64,000 nt of DNA from Trichobilharzia regenti (lineage: Eukaryota > Platyhelminthes > Trematoda > Strigeidida > Schistosomatidae): the NCBI GenBank assembly GCA_944472135.2, contig OX235270.1, forward strand, positions 119,179,842-119,243,841, read 5' to 3'. Both the position numbers and the translations under genes were made by a program. This document shows, one piece after another, positions 38,301 through 45,317 of this stretch (position 1 is its first letter; every line of letters begins with the position of its first letter). Under the pieces are notes generated by a model, which was not told the origin of the DNA, searched no databases, and worked only from the letters and a program-made list of their open reading frames with translations.

Positions 38301-41300
38301 CTTTCCAACTCACATCACTTACAGGTACAACGTTTTCTCTCTACCTTTTTTTTGTTTTGTGCTGTTTTGTTTCTCTCTTATTTACAAACTCTACTTAAAA
38401 CATTCTCGTTCGTTCTTTCACACTCTGTATACCTCGACCATTTTGCTATTGCTTACACCAGTAAATATGCTAGTAGTATCTACTTTTTCTAACACCTTCA
38501 AACACTCTGTTTAAATTTTGGCTTTTCTACCGACATGCTAATATGTTGTTGTCAAAACTGACTGAGATAACCTTAATCTATGTAGAAGTATATTTATTGT
38601 TAATGTACTAACTGGATGCAATATTGTAGTAAAATGCTGAGAATTCCATTCTGTATCACAAGTACTGATTTGGAATAAAGCTTAACTTATCTCTGTCTAA
38701 TATTTGAACGTTGTCCCAGTCGAATTGATGTCCGTGGTTGTCTGTGTGTAGTGATATGAGGGAGTGGATATCATGTCTTTTGACGGCTAGCTTATGTTCG
38801 TGGATACGAAGACGAAGGGGACGTCCACTTTAGCCAATGTAGTGTTTTTCGCAGTTGTTACAATTTATTTTGTAGATGATATTGGTTTTATCTTCTTTCG
38901 CTGTTGAGTCTTTTGGTTGACATAGAATTGAGTGCAGCGACTTTGTTGGTTTGTGTACGACGTCAATTCCTAAAGGTTTGAAGAGTCTTGTAGAGATTTC
39001 TGAGATGTCCTTTTTGTATGGTGAAGCGATTTTCTTTGTGCTTTTCTTGGTGGCTTTTGCTTTGGTAGGTTGGCTTGGGGGTATATGTCTTTTGATGAAA
39101 TCCCGTGGATATCCATTCTTTTGGAAGACGTCTATGAGATACTTTTCTTCAATTTTCCTTAAGGTGGGAGTGCTGCAATGAGTCGTTGCTCTCTTGAATA
39201 GTGTTTGTATGCAATTCCTTTTGCGTGTTATTGGGTTGTTGCTGTTGTAATTCAGGATTTGGTCTGTGTGAGTTGATTTCCTATAAACTTCAGTTTCTAA
39301 TTTTTCTGCGGTTGTTCGACTAACTAAGACGTCCAAAAATGGTATTTTGTCCTCGGATTCCTCTTCTCTTGTGAATTTGATGTCGTTGAAGACGTTGTTT
39401 ATTAAGTTGTGAGTTTTATCTAACTCGTTTCTTTTGATCGTTACAAATGTGTCGTCGACGTAGCGTATCCAAATCTTGGGTTTGATCTTTGGTATAATTG
39501 TGTTTTCGAGTCTTTGCATCACTGCTTCTGCAATCAAACCTGATATTGGCGATCCCATGGGTGTTCCTTTGACTTGTTCATATATTTGGCCGTTGAACTG
39601 GAAGTATGTTGTTGGGCATAGGTTTATGCATTCCATCCAGCTTGTGTGTTGCATTTTTGATTGTTGTGGAAGGTGTTCGTCGTTGCCAAGTAATTGTTCC
39701 ATGGTTTCTTTTGCTAGTTTTTTTCCGATAGAGGTATATAATGCTGTCACATCGAAGGATACCATTATTTCTTGTTCATTTATTTGGATGCCTCTGATTT
39801 TCTCTAGGAATTGGATAGCAGAGTTGATGGAGTGATCACAAGATTCCGTTAGGTGTCTTAGTTTTCTGTATAATTCTTTGGATAAATTATATGTTGGAGT
39901 TCCTGGGAGTGATACAATTGGTCATAACGGGATATTTGCCTTGTGCATTTTGGGTCTGCCGTAGAATCGAGGAAGGACTGGTCCATTGGATTTCATTCGC
40001 CACTGGTCTTGTTTTGTGATCTGTCCAGTTTTGGTGAGCTTGTTTAAGGTCCTTTGGATGCGGTTGTCCAATGTTTGTATGGGAGTTGCTGGAATTTGTT
40101 GATATAGATCCTCATCTTTGAGTAGTTCTTCGGCTTTCTTGGTGTATTCTTCTCTTTCCATGACTACTGTTGTTCTTCCTTTGTCGGCTGGTAAAATGAC
40201 GATGTCCTTCCTATTTTTCAGCTTTTTGAGGGCCTTTAGTTCTTGAGAGTAGAGCTGTGTGTGTTGTTTTTTCTGTTTGACCATTGGTACAATTGTTTGG
40301 CGTATCTCTTCCTGTGTTTCTTCTTTCAAGTTTGATGATTTGAGTAATGATTCAAGGGTAGCGAAGAAATCAGTTATCGAAGCATCTCCTGTGTTGTAGA
40401 TTAATCCTTTTTGTAGTAGCTGTTGTTCCATTTTTGATAGTGGTTGTTTTGATAGGTTGACTACGCAGTCTATAGGCGTATTGTCTGGTTGTTGTTTTCT
40501 AATCATATCTATCATATCTAAATATGAATCTCTAGCTCATTGACAGTTAATACATGGATATCCTGGAGCTTCAGTGAGAAGTCGTGACCAGTGGGGGTCC
40601 ACCATGTCAAGTTGAAGTGGACGCTCATACAAGGCACTAGCGAGGATAATGCTATATCATGAACTGACATAGTCAGAATTCACGTATCATTCAACTCAGG
40701 TCCAAATGGTTGAATTGTCAACAAGCTTGCCGTCGTAACCTGAAGATCCTAGGTTCGATCTTCTGGTGGGGTCGTGGGTGTGTAATACTGAAGAGCGCAG
40801 AATCATGATGAAACTGCTGTCCAGTGCAACTTGGCTCTCAGTGATTCTCAAACTGATTTTAGATCGTGACGAAATCTATATTGAAATAAAATAATTGTTG
40901 AGTTTGGAGTGTTAATCAGTAAATGAAGATGGCGAACAGAATGTAATTCAATGCTCTGTGTTAAACTAAAACAGATAAATCAAAGAATACCTCCAGCTCA
41001 ACACTGTACACCAGGCACTATAAATAGTCTTCTCATCATTACAAAAAGTTGTTTTAGGATTTATCACAAGCTGACATCAGTTAGAGAACTATTGGGAAAC
41101 CTTGGAGTACTGGATAGCTGTTTCATTCTAGTTTGGGGCTCTTCAGCAGTACGCACCCACCGGGTTTCGAGTCCAGGATCTTTCGGTTACTAGGTGAGCT
41201 CATAGACCATTCAACCACTGGGACTCAACATGAGCTGTAACCAATCTGATCCCTGCACACCAACACTTGACAATAAGATGTGTTATATTTTAACGATCAT

Positions 41301-43891
41301 TAGAAATGAAATTATCCTACCTAGTGCTAGATTCTCTGCAGTCATTCTCTCTTCAGTTGATTTCTTTAAAACATGCAATTCATTCTCTCTAGCCTTCCAT
41401 TTTTCAACATTTGTTCGATAAACACATTTTAGGCTTTGTATACGTTCAATTAAATCCGCTGATTCATTGATTCTACTTTGAAATATTTGATTTAGCTGCA
41501 TAAAATTATCTCGGCATTGTGTATCTGTTAAGTGAAGCTACAGTAATTCATAGAAAAACCGGAAGAAAGTTCATCATTGAGGAGAGAGAGAGAGTATATG
41601 TAAGGTGTTATGAAAAGATAATGCTCCGTCTAATAAAAGACTGAAAAAAACGGTGAATTTGAATTTCTTCAAAGTGAGAGGTCTAAACAATATTTGAGGT
41701 CGAAAGTGAAGTTATAAATTGTTGGATTGGATGAAGATACTGTCACCAAACTGCTTACTGTATGACTCCCATTCCATTAGTCATTACTAATGAAGGAACT
41801 AAGGCTTAATTCACTGGCTAAACTAAGTGTAGCTAAAACTTAGCACTCGAAATAAAATAAAGTTGTGACATTGTTTCAGTTTGAAGTCCTGCTACTCTCG
41901 TTACATTACTTTGACAGGAGATTTTGTTTCAACTAACAACAGAATGTGTATTATACACAACCACCAGAATCAAACAGCTGACATACCTAATTCCAAAAGC
42001 GCTAGTGATGCGAGAAGGCATGTTTAGAAGTGAATTGTTATGCCACTATTATTATTCCCTTGGGCTCGTAATAGGACATAAGGCTTTAACAGTACATTTC
42101 CATTTTGTCCCATTCTCTGCATTCCTCTTTGGCTGGCTCTACAACTGCCCATAAACTCTTATCTCCTCCTGCTCACGCGATCTCCTCCATGTCACCCTCG
42201 GAAGCCCGACTCGTCGTTTTTCACTTGGGTACCACTCGAGCTATGGCCTGGCGTGCGATGTCACCTCAGCGTATATCTGAACCATCTCCGTTTACTCTGA
42301 TTTGTTCCAGGAGTTTCTTGTTGCTGATTCCTTCTGGATAGCTATCTGATCCGCAATATGAAGCGAATGCAGTTGTTGATGGACGTCGAAAATCTGTCAG
42401 AAATGCTTTTCATAACGCGCCAAGTTTCTGACCCATATAATAGAACTGACTTAAATTAGGTGGTAAAAATCCGAATTTCGTTGTTTATGCTGAGTTCAAA
42501 ACATTTAGCTGCTCTCTTAGTGCGCTTGTAATTGTCATCTGCATGACTGGAGTACATTATTGATTCTCCAGTTAACAGTTTGGATAGTCTACATCTATTC
42601 CACCTACTCTCACAAATTCGTAGCACTTCTGTGCCATATCCTCTCACTTCTGCAGCAAGCTTTCCAGTTTCGTACATTGCACGAACACTCCACACCCCAA
42701 TGTTTATTTTTGCTTTCTTCGAGAGAAGACACGACGGCTGAACGGCTTCCCGAAGGTTTGAACTAGCCCGCGTCATTTGATCTCTCCAGTTCTAGAGAAG
42801 AAGAATTCCTTTTTATCTTTTTGCTGCACTTTGAAGTTCCTGTATAGGGCTAAAGACAAGCTAGAAAACTAGCGAAACCGCAAACCAGGTGAAGTTATTT
42901 TTGTAGCTTTCGATAGACAGTTATCTTTTAAAAGAATAATTAGTTTAACACTATTTATTCATGTTTATGATTTCGCGTTGACATACCTGATCACAGCGAT
43001 CAGCTCCATTTTGATATATGAGTTCGTTGAAGGGATTTTTGAACACTAACAGGATTAAGGATTCAAAGTTACTGGTTGAATGATAGAGGTGGTGCGTGTT
43101 ACCACAGAGACTCTTTGCTTCCAACACCAAAGCATTATCCACTGGGAAACGAGGCGATGAATACTGGGTTCGAGTCTCACTGGGGACTAATTTCATATTT
43201 CGACTTATCTGAGTACTTAATTAGTGTTTGACATTTTATCCTGAACGAAGCATTCACTGGAGTGTACATGTTTCCAGTTGATAATTTTTACACCAGACGA
43301 ATTGCGTGCCCAGGATTTTACTTCTAGCCTCCATCAAACCAATAATTAGTTTAGTCTGTTGTTCCTGTCAGTAAAAGTCACAAATACGCTAATGAGTCCT
43401 TTTTTACATCGTGTTATTTTTCCTTCAAATATGCTACATCATACTTTAGGCAATGTAGACTGCTCTCTATTGACTTGTATATCGTTTTCGCAAGAATTTT
43501 CAAGTGAATCTTTTAAAAACACTTTACAATCAAAACCAGTAGAATAAATAAGCATGTAAGCAGCCTTAATTTAAACTTGGACAAATTATAAATTGAAACT
43601 GAAGATGAATTCTTGCCTTAATATTGTCATTACCTTTGTAGTTAATTCTTCATTCTGTAAAGATAATTCTTTAATATAATTTTCATAAGCTGTGACTTGT
43701 GTTTCTAATTGTTTAATTATAAAAAGATAATAATCTCGACCGACTGATTCAATGGTGTCATCATCTAATTCATCCAAATGTTGTAATAATTCATTATTTA
43801 ATTTAAATTGCCCATTGGATTGTTTGCTAGTTGACTTTCGTGAACTTCTACCCCCTCGACTCTTACTACTCGATTTATTCTTTTTAGGTGG
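24464..43891 (-). CDS. CFAP157: CFAP157-like ciliary coiled-coil protein (7 exons, start exon not found)
   Basis: Joined minus-strand exons are 43891..43634, 41537..41321, 35600..35413, 32067..31834, 30834..30691, 29243..28628 and 24753..24464. They give 1947 nt and 648 residues with no in-frame stop. Every intron has GT-AG ends and all phases fit (0, 1, 0, 0, 0, 1). The order of features matches animal CFAP157 (about 520 aa, DUF4515): a basic lysine/serine-rich N-terminus, a coiled coil, a TAENLALG motif, SLEEFRLN, then VASEFRSV with a KRMLAEN helix, and near the end a YLRPGDL motif. CFAP157 associates with basal bodies and axonemes, and is needed for sperm flagella in mammals. The acidic, disordered stretch of about 200 residues in exon 6 looks like a lineage-specific expansion. 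Introns of up to about 6 kb carry most of the retroelements listed. The symbol rests on remembered family motifs, not on a search. Confidence 0.75.
25098..25298 (+). mobile_element. S4 SINE, plus strand, full length
   Basis: tRNA-like head TGCGTCAGTGGCACAGTGGT with B box GGGGTTCGAGCCC. Body with CTACCGATATCCATGC and AATTCCATACTTGTACC. Tail of AAATAAA units. It lies in the last intron of the CFAP157-like gene. Confidence 0.9.
25815..25970 (+). mobile_element. PLE 3'-end fragment
   Basis: Aligns with the 3' end of the Penelope element at 37640-40545 (reverse strand there). It shares GCTGAAGATGT, GAAAGCTTC and CTCAG(A)GAGCACAACTAA-like sequence. The open frame 25731-25964 over it is not a gene. 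Confidence 0.65.
25838..25882 (+). ncRNA. Hammerhead-like core in PLE 3' end (candidate)
   Basis: CUGAAGA at 25842-25848, a stem II of GUUGCCC/GGACGGC around an AGAA loop (one mismatch), and GAAA at 25868-25871. Against the copy at 37655-37705, stem II changes are partly compensatory (A-U to G-C). Stem I and the cleavage site are not convincing. Confidence 0.45.
25971..27254. other. Intronic stretch, nothing recognised
   Basis: Lies in the intron between exons F and G of the CFAP157-like gene. No exon that fits the phases was seen. Confidence 0.4.
27255..28090 (-). pseudogene. RTE LINE relic, strongly decayed
   Basis: In reverse it retains the segment between YLGS and the C-terminal region, for example GGTACCACTCATCGACCTGC and the reverse of the RISNK/TFIN region at 27480-27640. 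The conserved 3' end is missing or unreadable. Confidence 0.65.
28325..28500 (-). mobile_element. S2 (Sm-alpha-like) SINE, antisense, diverged
   Basis: The reverse strand reads ATGCAGGTGCATCGAGG, TGACGAGTC, then CATCCTGGATCTCA, the order of the Sm-alpha hammerhead domain. The core retains UGACGAGUC and the AUC cleavage site, but GAAA has become GAGA. The tRNA-like head is poorly preserved. Confidence 0.6.
28628..29243 (-). CDS. CFAP157: CFAP157-like, exon F (large, acidic)
   Basis: Residues 348-552. The acceptor is TTGAAATGTAG and the donor TTTTAA|GTATGT, leaving one base. It starts DLKCRNETVMHDLNEI, passes a helix-forming part, then a region rich in D, E, N and S (SLSEISEPNFELDIDEN) and ends with a SDEWREIL segment. 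No domain was recognised in the acidic part. Confidence 0.75.
29268..29300. repeat. (AT)n microsatellite
   Basis: TA/AT run immediately upstream (in the gene sense) of exon F of the CFAP157-like gene. Confidence 0.92.
29408..29580 (-). mobile_element. S1 SINE, antisense, diverged
   Basis: Starts TTGTATCCCAAGCGGAAAAT (reverse of the RTE-like end), then GAAGTTACAGGACGGGATTG and GCCTCACACCCAACTTTTCC. Head decayed (GGGATTCGAATATGG). Confidence 0.7.
29581..30690. other. Intronic stretch, nothing recognised
   Basis: Intron between exons E and F. The open frame at 29774-30052 has no support. Confidence 0.4.
30691..30834 (-). CDS. CFAP157: CFAP157-like, exon E
   Basis: Residues 300-347, 48 codons, phase 0 on both sides. 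The acceptor is TTATCCCACAG and the donor GAG|GTATGT. Continues the coiled coil (HQDKLDQFIREAEERNEM). Confidence 0.8.
31834..32067 (-). CDS. CFAP157: CFAP157-like, exon D
   Basis: Residues 222-299. The acceptor is TTTCTTAAG and the donor AAAG|GTAAAC, phase 0 on both sides. It contains VASEFRSVSFQRTEP, then KRMLAENVSIEGQLVKLS and a long amphipathic helix, the most diagnostic part of the family. Confidence 0.83.
32290..32890 (+). pseudogene. RTE LINE relic, 3' part
   Basis: Matches the RTE from the DEDIKARIGKAR-equivalent segment (GATATGAGAGCCAGGACTGG) to a decayed 3' end (TATATACGGAACCTAAGG) with an AATAAATAATAAA tail. Broken by several frameshifts. Confidence 0.78.
32891..33844. other. Intronic stretch, nothing recognised
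   Basis: Intron between exons C and D of the CFAP157-like gene. Confidence 0.4.
33845..33960 (+). repeat. Dispersed repeat shared with 44385-44510 and 47835-47905
   Basis: Shares ATGAACAATAAATTGTG, TGTCATCCAGT and the following 50 bp with the 44.4 kb copy. The 47.8 kb copy directly follows a PLE nuclease relic, so this is probably the 3' end of that PLE type. Confidence 0.6.
33961..35224. other. Intronic stretch, nothing recognised
   Basis: No exon or clear repeat. Confidence 0.4.
35225..35370 (-). mobile_element. S5 SINE fragment (5' portion only)
   Basis: Aligns with 14420-14525 (CTGACAGAACTCA-type and TAGTGTCCAATCAA-type segments). Lacks the tRNA boxes and the ribozyme. Confidence 0.5.
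35413..35600 (-). CDS. CFAP157: CFAP157-like, exon C
   Basis: Residues 159-221. The acceptor is AACATAG and the donor a perfect GAA|GTAAGT. Two leading bases complete the codon left by exon B. It contains the family-typical LVSLEEFRLNREALW and a basic GRLKKVTKLK end. Confidence 0.83.
35601..36880. other. Intronic AT-rich stretch with short simple repeats
   Basis: No exon seen. Contains an ATATATAATATAATATAA tract near 36555 and a short (CA)n near 36660. Confidence 0.4.
36922..37118 (+). mobile_element. S4 SINE, plus strand, best-preserved copy
   Basis: Head TGCGTCGGTGACACAGTGGT with B box CGGGGTTCGAGCC. Internal CACGCCGACGCACACCTGAT, body to GGAGTCAAGCTGTAATC, tail of AATAAT units. The open frames at 36869-37210 and 36885-37088 are produced by this repeat. 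Confidence 0.9.
37288..37540 (+). mobile_element. S1 SINE, plus strand, full length
   Basis: Head with GGTGGAACAGTGGTAGAATG and GGAGTTCGACCACCGG, body with GCATGAGGCTAGCAACCC. RTE-like 3' end CTATGTTCCACTAGGAACGT and an AATAATAAAAATAATAA tail, the same tail type as the RTE LINE. Confidence 0.9.
37655..37705 (-). ncRNA. Hammerhead-like core in Penelope 3' end (candidate)
   Basis: In the minus-strand sense, CUGAAGA (37701-37695) is followed by a clean stem II, UCACCC/GGGUGA with loop AGUA, then GAAA (37675-37672) and a tiny stem III candidate GCUUCGU. CUGANGA-stem-GAAA is the hammerhead signature, and such ribozymes are known in PLE terminal repeats. I could not draw a good stem I. Confidence 0.5.
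37977..38685 (+). mobile_element. CR1/Jockey-like LINE 3' fragment nested in the Penelope element
   Basis: The plus-strand frame 37985-38284 reads SQLVNILVDRHMDSCETWAK, then HPLHSQLCPCISSG and RTSKYKNSSIPYLARVL. This is the kind of C-terminal tail seen in CR1-like LINEs (the Pido/SR1 group is my guess). A 400-bp 3' UTR ends in GGAATAAAGCTTAA. It is flanked by CTTAT on both sides (37972-37976 and 38686-38690), a likely target-site duplication, and the two halves of the Penelope nuclease resume on either side. Confidence 0.75.
38691..40515 (-). pseudogene. Penelope-like polyprotein: RT plus GIY-YIG start, two stops
   Basis: A single frame runs from 40515 to 38691, broken by only two stop codons. 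One is TGA at 39922-39924 (C-to-T type change of an arginine codon, before PIVSLPGTPTY) and the other TAA at 38830-38832 (C-to-T type change of a glutamine codon right after HYIG). The N-terminal part shows VVNLSKQPLS and DIVILPADKGRTTVV. The RT part shows MVSFDVTALYTSI, GTPMGSPISG and the catalytic RYVDD box. The C-terminal part shows the zinc-like CNNC, HYIG and IHEHKLAV of a GIY-YIG nuclease. A natural copy would prime on nicked DNA. This one is dead through the stops, a frameshift and the nested LINE. Confidence 0.85.
40590..40880 (+). mobile_element. S3 SINE: tRNA-like head plus hammerhead tail
   Basis: A box region around 40705-40725 (AATGGTTGAATTGTCAACAA), B box CTAGGTTCGATCTTC (about 40750), then the hammerhead domain and the ending TCCAGTGC. 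The upstream 100 bp (AAGTTGAAGTGGACGCTC) has a counterpart beside the 54.7 kb copy, so it may belong to the element. Confidence 0.72.
40776..40832 (+). ncRNA. Hammerhead ribozyme of S3 SINE, partly decayed
   Basis: CUGAAGA (40788-40794), GAAA (40810-40813) and the cleavage triplet GUC (40819-40821) before CAGUGC are present. Stem II (GCGC...GAU) is poor and the 5' strand of stem I has lost its last bases, so cleavage is unlikely. Confidence 0.6.
41062..41232 (-). mobile_element. S3 SINE, antisense
   Basis: In reverse: GTCCCAGTGGTTGAATGGTC (A box), CCTGGACTCGAAACCCGG (B box), GTGCGTACTGCTGAAGAG (ribozyme start), ending near CCAAGGTTTCCC. The open frame 40951-41193 is an accident of this repeat. 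Confidence 0.8.
41105..41156 (-). ncRNA. Hammerhead ribozyme of S3 SINE, core intact, stem II weak
   Basis: Stem I is a perfect six-base pairing of GUACUG with CAGUAC. The core is CUGAAGA, then GAAA, then minimal stem III (ACAGCUAU) with AUC as cleavage triplet. Stem II (GCCCC...UAGAAU) is mismatched against the better-paired GUCC/GGAU-type sequence suggested by the other copies. Confidence 0.72.
41321..41537 (-). CDS. CFAP157: CFAP157-like, exon B
   Basis: Residues 87-158. The acceptor is TTACTGTAG, chosen over the nearer AACAG because only it keeps phase 0. The donor is CTAG|GTAGGA, leaving one base. Heptad-rich, ending in TAENLALG. Confidence 0.78.
42043..42780 (-). pseudogene. Internally deleted RTE LINE (endonuclease start joined to 3' end)
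   Basis: The minus strand starts with the N-terminal part of an APE-type endonuclease (KINIGVWSVRAMYETGKLAA, then ICESRWN and LLTGESIMYSSH). At about 42480 it jumps to the post-RT segment (INNEIRIF, the equivalent of KNKIRIF in the intact copy), continuing to the RTE 3' end and AATAATAAT tail at 42045. The rest of the endonuclease and the whole RT catalytic core are missing. It lies in the intron between exons A and B of the CFAP157-like gene. Confidence 0.82.
43085..43200. repeat. Scrambled tRNA-like SINE pieces
   Basis: A minus-strand A-box-like AGTGGATAATGCTTTGG (Sm-alpha type) lies next to a plus-strand B-box-like CTGGGTTCGAGTCTCACTGG. Orientation is inconsistent, so this is a fragment mixture at best. 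Confidence 0.35.
43634..43891 (-). CDS. CFAP157: CFAP157-like, exon A (first exon found)
   Basis: Residues 1-86 of the partial model. The acceptor is CTAATTTTTAG and the donor AAG|GTAATG; both ends are phase 0. It begins PPKKNKSSSKSRGGR, a basic tail, and then forms a coiled coil from GRDYYLFIIKQLE onward. Since it starts right after an acceptor with PPKK, an upstream exon supplying the ATG is expected within the next few kilobases to the right. I could not pick it out. Confidence 0.78.
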
Positions 43892-43965
43892 CTAAAAATT
43901 AGAGAGAGAGACAGGGGCGAAGAAAATAAGAATAGAAAATCTAAGATAGTCGCTATAGATGAAGT

Positions 43966-43968
<3 letters not shown>

Positions 43969-44004
<36 letters not shown>
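43969..44004. repeat. (AT)n microsatellite
   Basis: An AT run of about 18 units just upstream (gene sense) of exon A of the CFAP157-like gene. Confidence 0.95.
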
Positions 44005-44007
<3 letters not shown>

Positions 44008-44089
44008 TGTAGAATAAGGAAAGCTGGTACAACAAGAGGAATAAGAAAATTAAGGTTAGAAATCACAAGCTACTAGACATGCATGGCTG

Positions 44090-44210
44090 ATAAACTACAA
44101 ATACTGGGTTCGACAACTAGTGGGGTCATACATTGACACTGAGAATTAATCCTCAACTAGGTTAGAATAGCTCAGTCCAGTACCCATGAATCTATAACCG
44201 ATGTCGCTTA
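44090..44210 (+). mobile_element. S3 SINE, plus strand, diverged
   Basis: B-box-like CTGGGTTCGACAACTAG, then a decayed hammerhead region (CACTGAGAATTAATCC, TTAGAATAGCTCAGTCCAGTACC). Both core segments are mutated. Confidence 0.5.
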
Positions 44211-44384
44211 GTGACGAAAAATGTATTTAGAATTCGAAGTATCTGATTCCGAACTGATTCGCTGTACAGTAAGTGAAAATATTACACTATATCATAACAT
44301 ATCTAATAAAAATAATAACAACAACAATGTACGGTCATAAATAAAACTAGTGTTATAGAGTTTTACACGTCAACTGTTTCATGT

Positions 44385-44510
44385 AGAACTGTAGTACCAT
44401 ATCATACCGATATGACTATGAGCAATAAATTGTGGTCGAAACGTCATCCAGTTAATAACATTGCATCATTCCTTGTTATCTAATATGGAATCTCAACTGT
44501 CCTTTAATTA
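44385..44510 (+). repeat. PLE 3'-end repeat with hammerhead-like motif
   Basis: CUAUGA (44418-44423), a hairpin GAGC...GGUC, GAAA (44440-44443) and CGUC before AUCCAG. CUAUGA would be CUGAUGA with one G lost. Copies at 33863-33896 and 47843-47874 share the hairpin but have altered GAAA. Confidence 0.45.
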
Positions 44511-44799
44511 CTTTAATAACAAAAGGCGTAACCTTAGTTAAAATATAATAGGTCCATAGTGAACTGCATACACAAATAAGTATGGCGGGTAACCAGGTAG
44601 AAAACCATCAAATCGGAAATCAGGTACTTTATGAAAGATGTAAGAACAGAATTTGAGCACTGTGGTAGACTACAACTCCACCATAGAATAATTTTATGTA
44701 AACATTATGTTGTCTCATCTGTTATGTGTACGGACAGGCTTAGTTAAGTGTCCGAGAGACTGAGCGAAAAAACCAAGAAGTACATCAGCAAATATAAGC

Positions 44800-45133
44800 A
44801 ATGAAATGAAACAGAAGAACCATTGGCCCTATGTAAAATCCATTAGGAAGTTCAGACAAGCTCACATTAAAAGAAAAAATAGTAGTGAAACTATTAACTA
44901 TAACATAAATAATAAAGAATTCAAGGTATATACGATGTGGCTGTATAAGGAGAGGATATCTGAAAATCTACTTAGGATTCTTAATGAAGTAGAGATTAGG
45001 GTAGCATTTAAACCTACAAATTCACTCAGGGATAAGTCCTATAGCCTAATCGGCCCTATTAATTCTATCAGACAAAATATCTTCCTATGACTATGAAGTC
45101 AACTATATAGGCTAAACCAGTAGGTCAAATTGT
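44800..45133 (+). pseudogene. Second PLE type: RT C-terminus and start of GIY-YIG, cut by LINE
   Basis: The open frame 44806-45090 includes RISENLLRILNEVEIRVAF and KPTNSLRDK, a spacing also seen before the nuclease of the Penelope copy at 38.8-40.5 kb (PLGIDVVHKPTKSLHSIL). A shifted frame then reads NYIG (about 45101-45112), the nuclease start. The element is interrupted at about 45134 by the LINE and resumes at 47788. Confidence 0.68.
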
Positions 45134-45317
45134 CTCTGTCTGTCTGTTTTCGACATAGAACTTTGCACAAATGTGCGGAAGTTCAAGTCGCCACATTCCG
45201 TGTAGCACGCGAAGCAAGAGAAGAAAGTACAAGAAAAGCATAATAGAAACAGTGAGCAGAGGTGTGAGACAAAGGAGTAATAAAGAAATACAAAACAGTT
45301 TCATTGAAGATCATAAG

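Larger units (their letters stand above)
37630..40545 (-). mobile_element. Penelope-like element, near complete, interrupted by a LINE
   Basis: In minus-strand order it has the 5' end of the frame (40515), reverse transcriptase, GIY-YIG nuclease start (38840-38691), a nested plus-strand LINE fragment (37977-38685), the rest of the nuclease/C-terminus (37971 to about 37700) and a 3' end with a hammerhead-like core. It lies in the intron between exons B and C of the CFAP157-like gene, in the same orientation as the gene. Related 3' ends occur at 25815. The 5' border is uncertain. Confidence 0.85.

Noticed and set aside
38951..39835. Plus-strand frames of 76 and 119 codons
   Set aside because: Antisense of the Penelope RT frame.
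40951..41193. Open frame of 80 codons sharing words with 54607-54810
   Set aside because: Both are reverse-strand readings of S3 SINEs, not a gene family.
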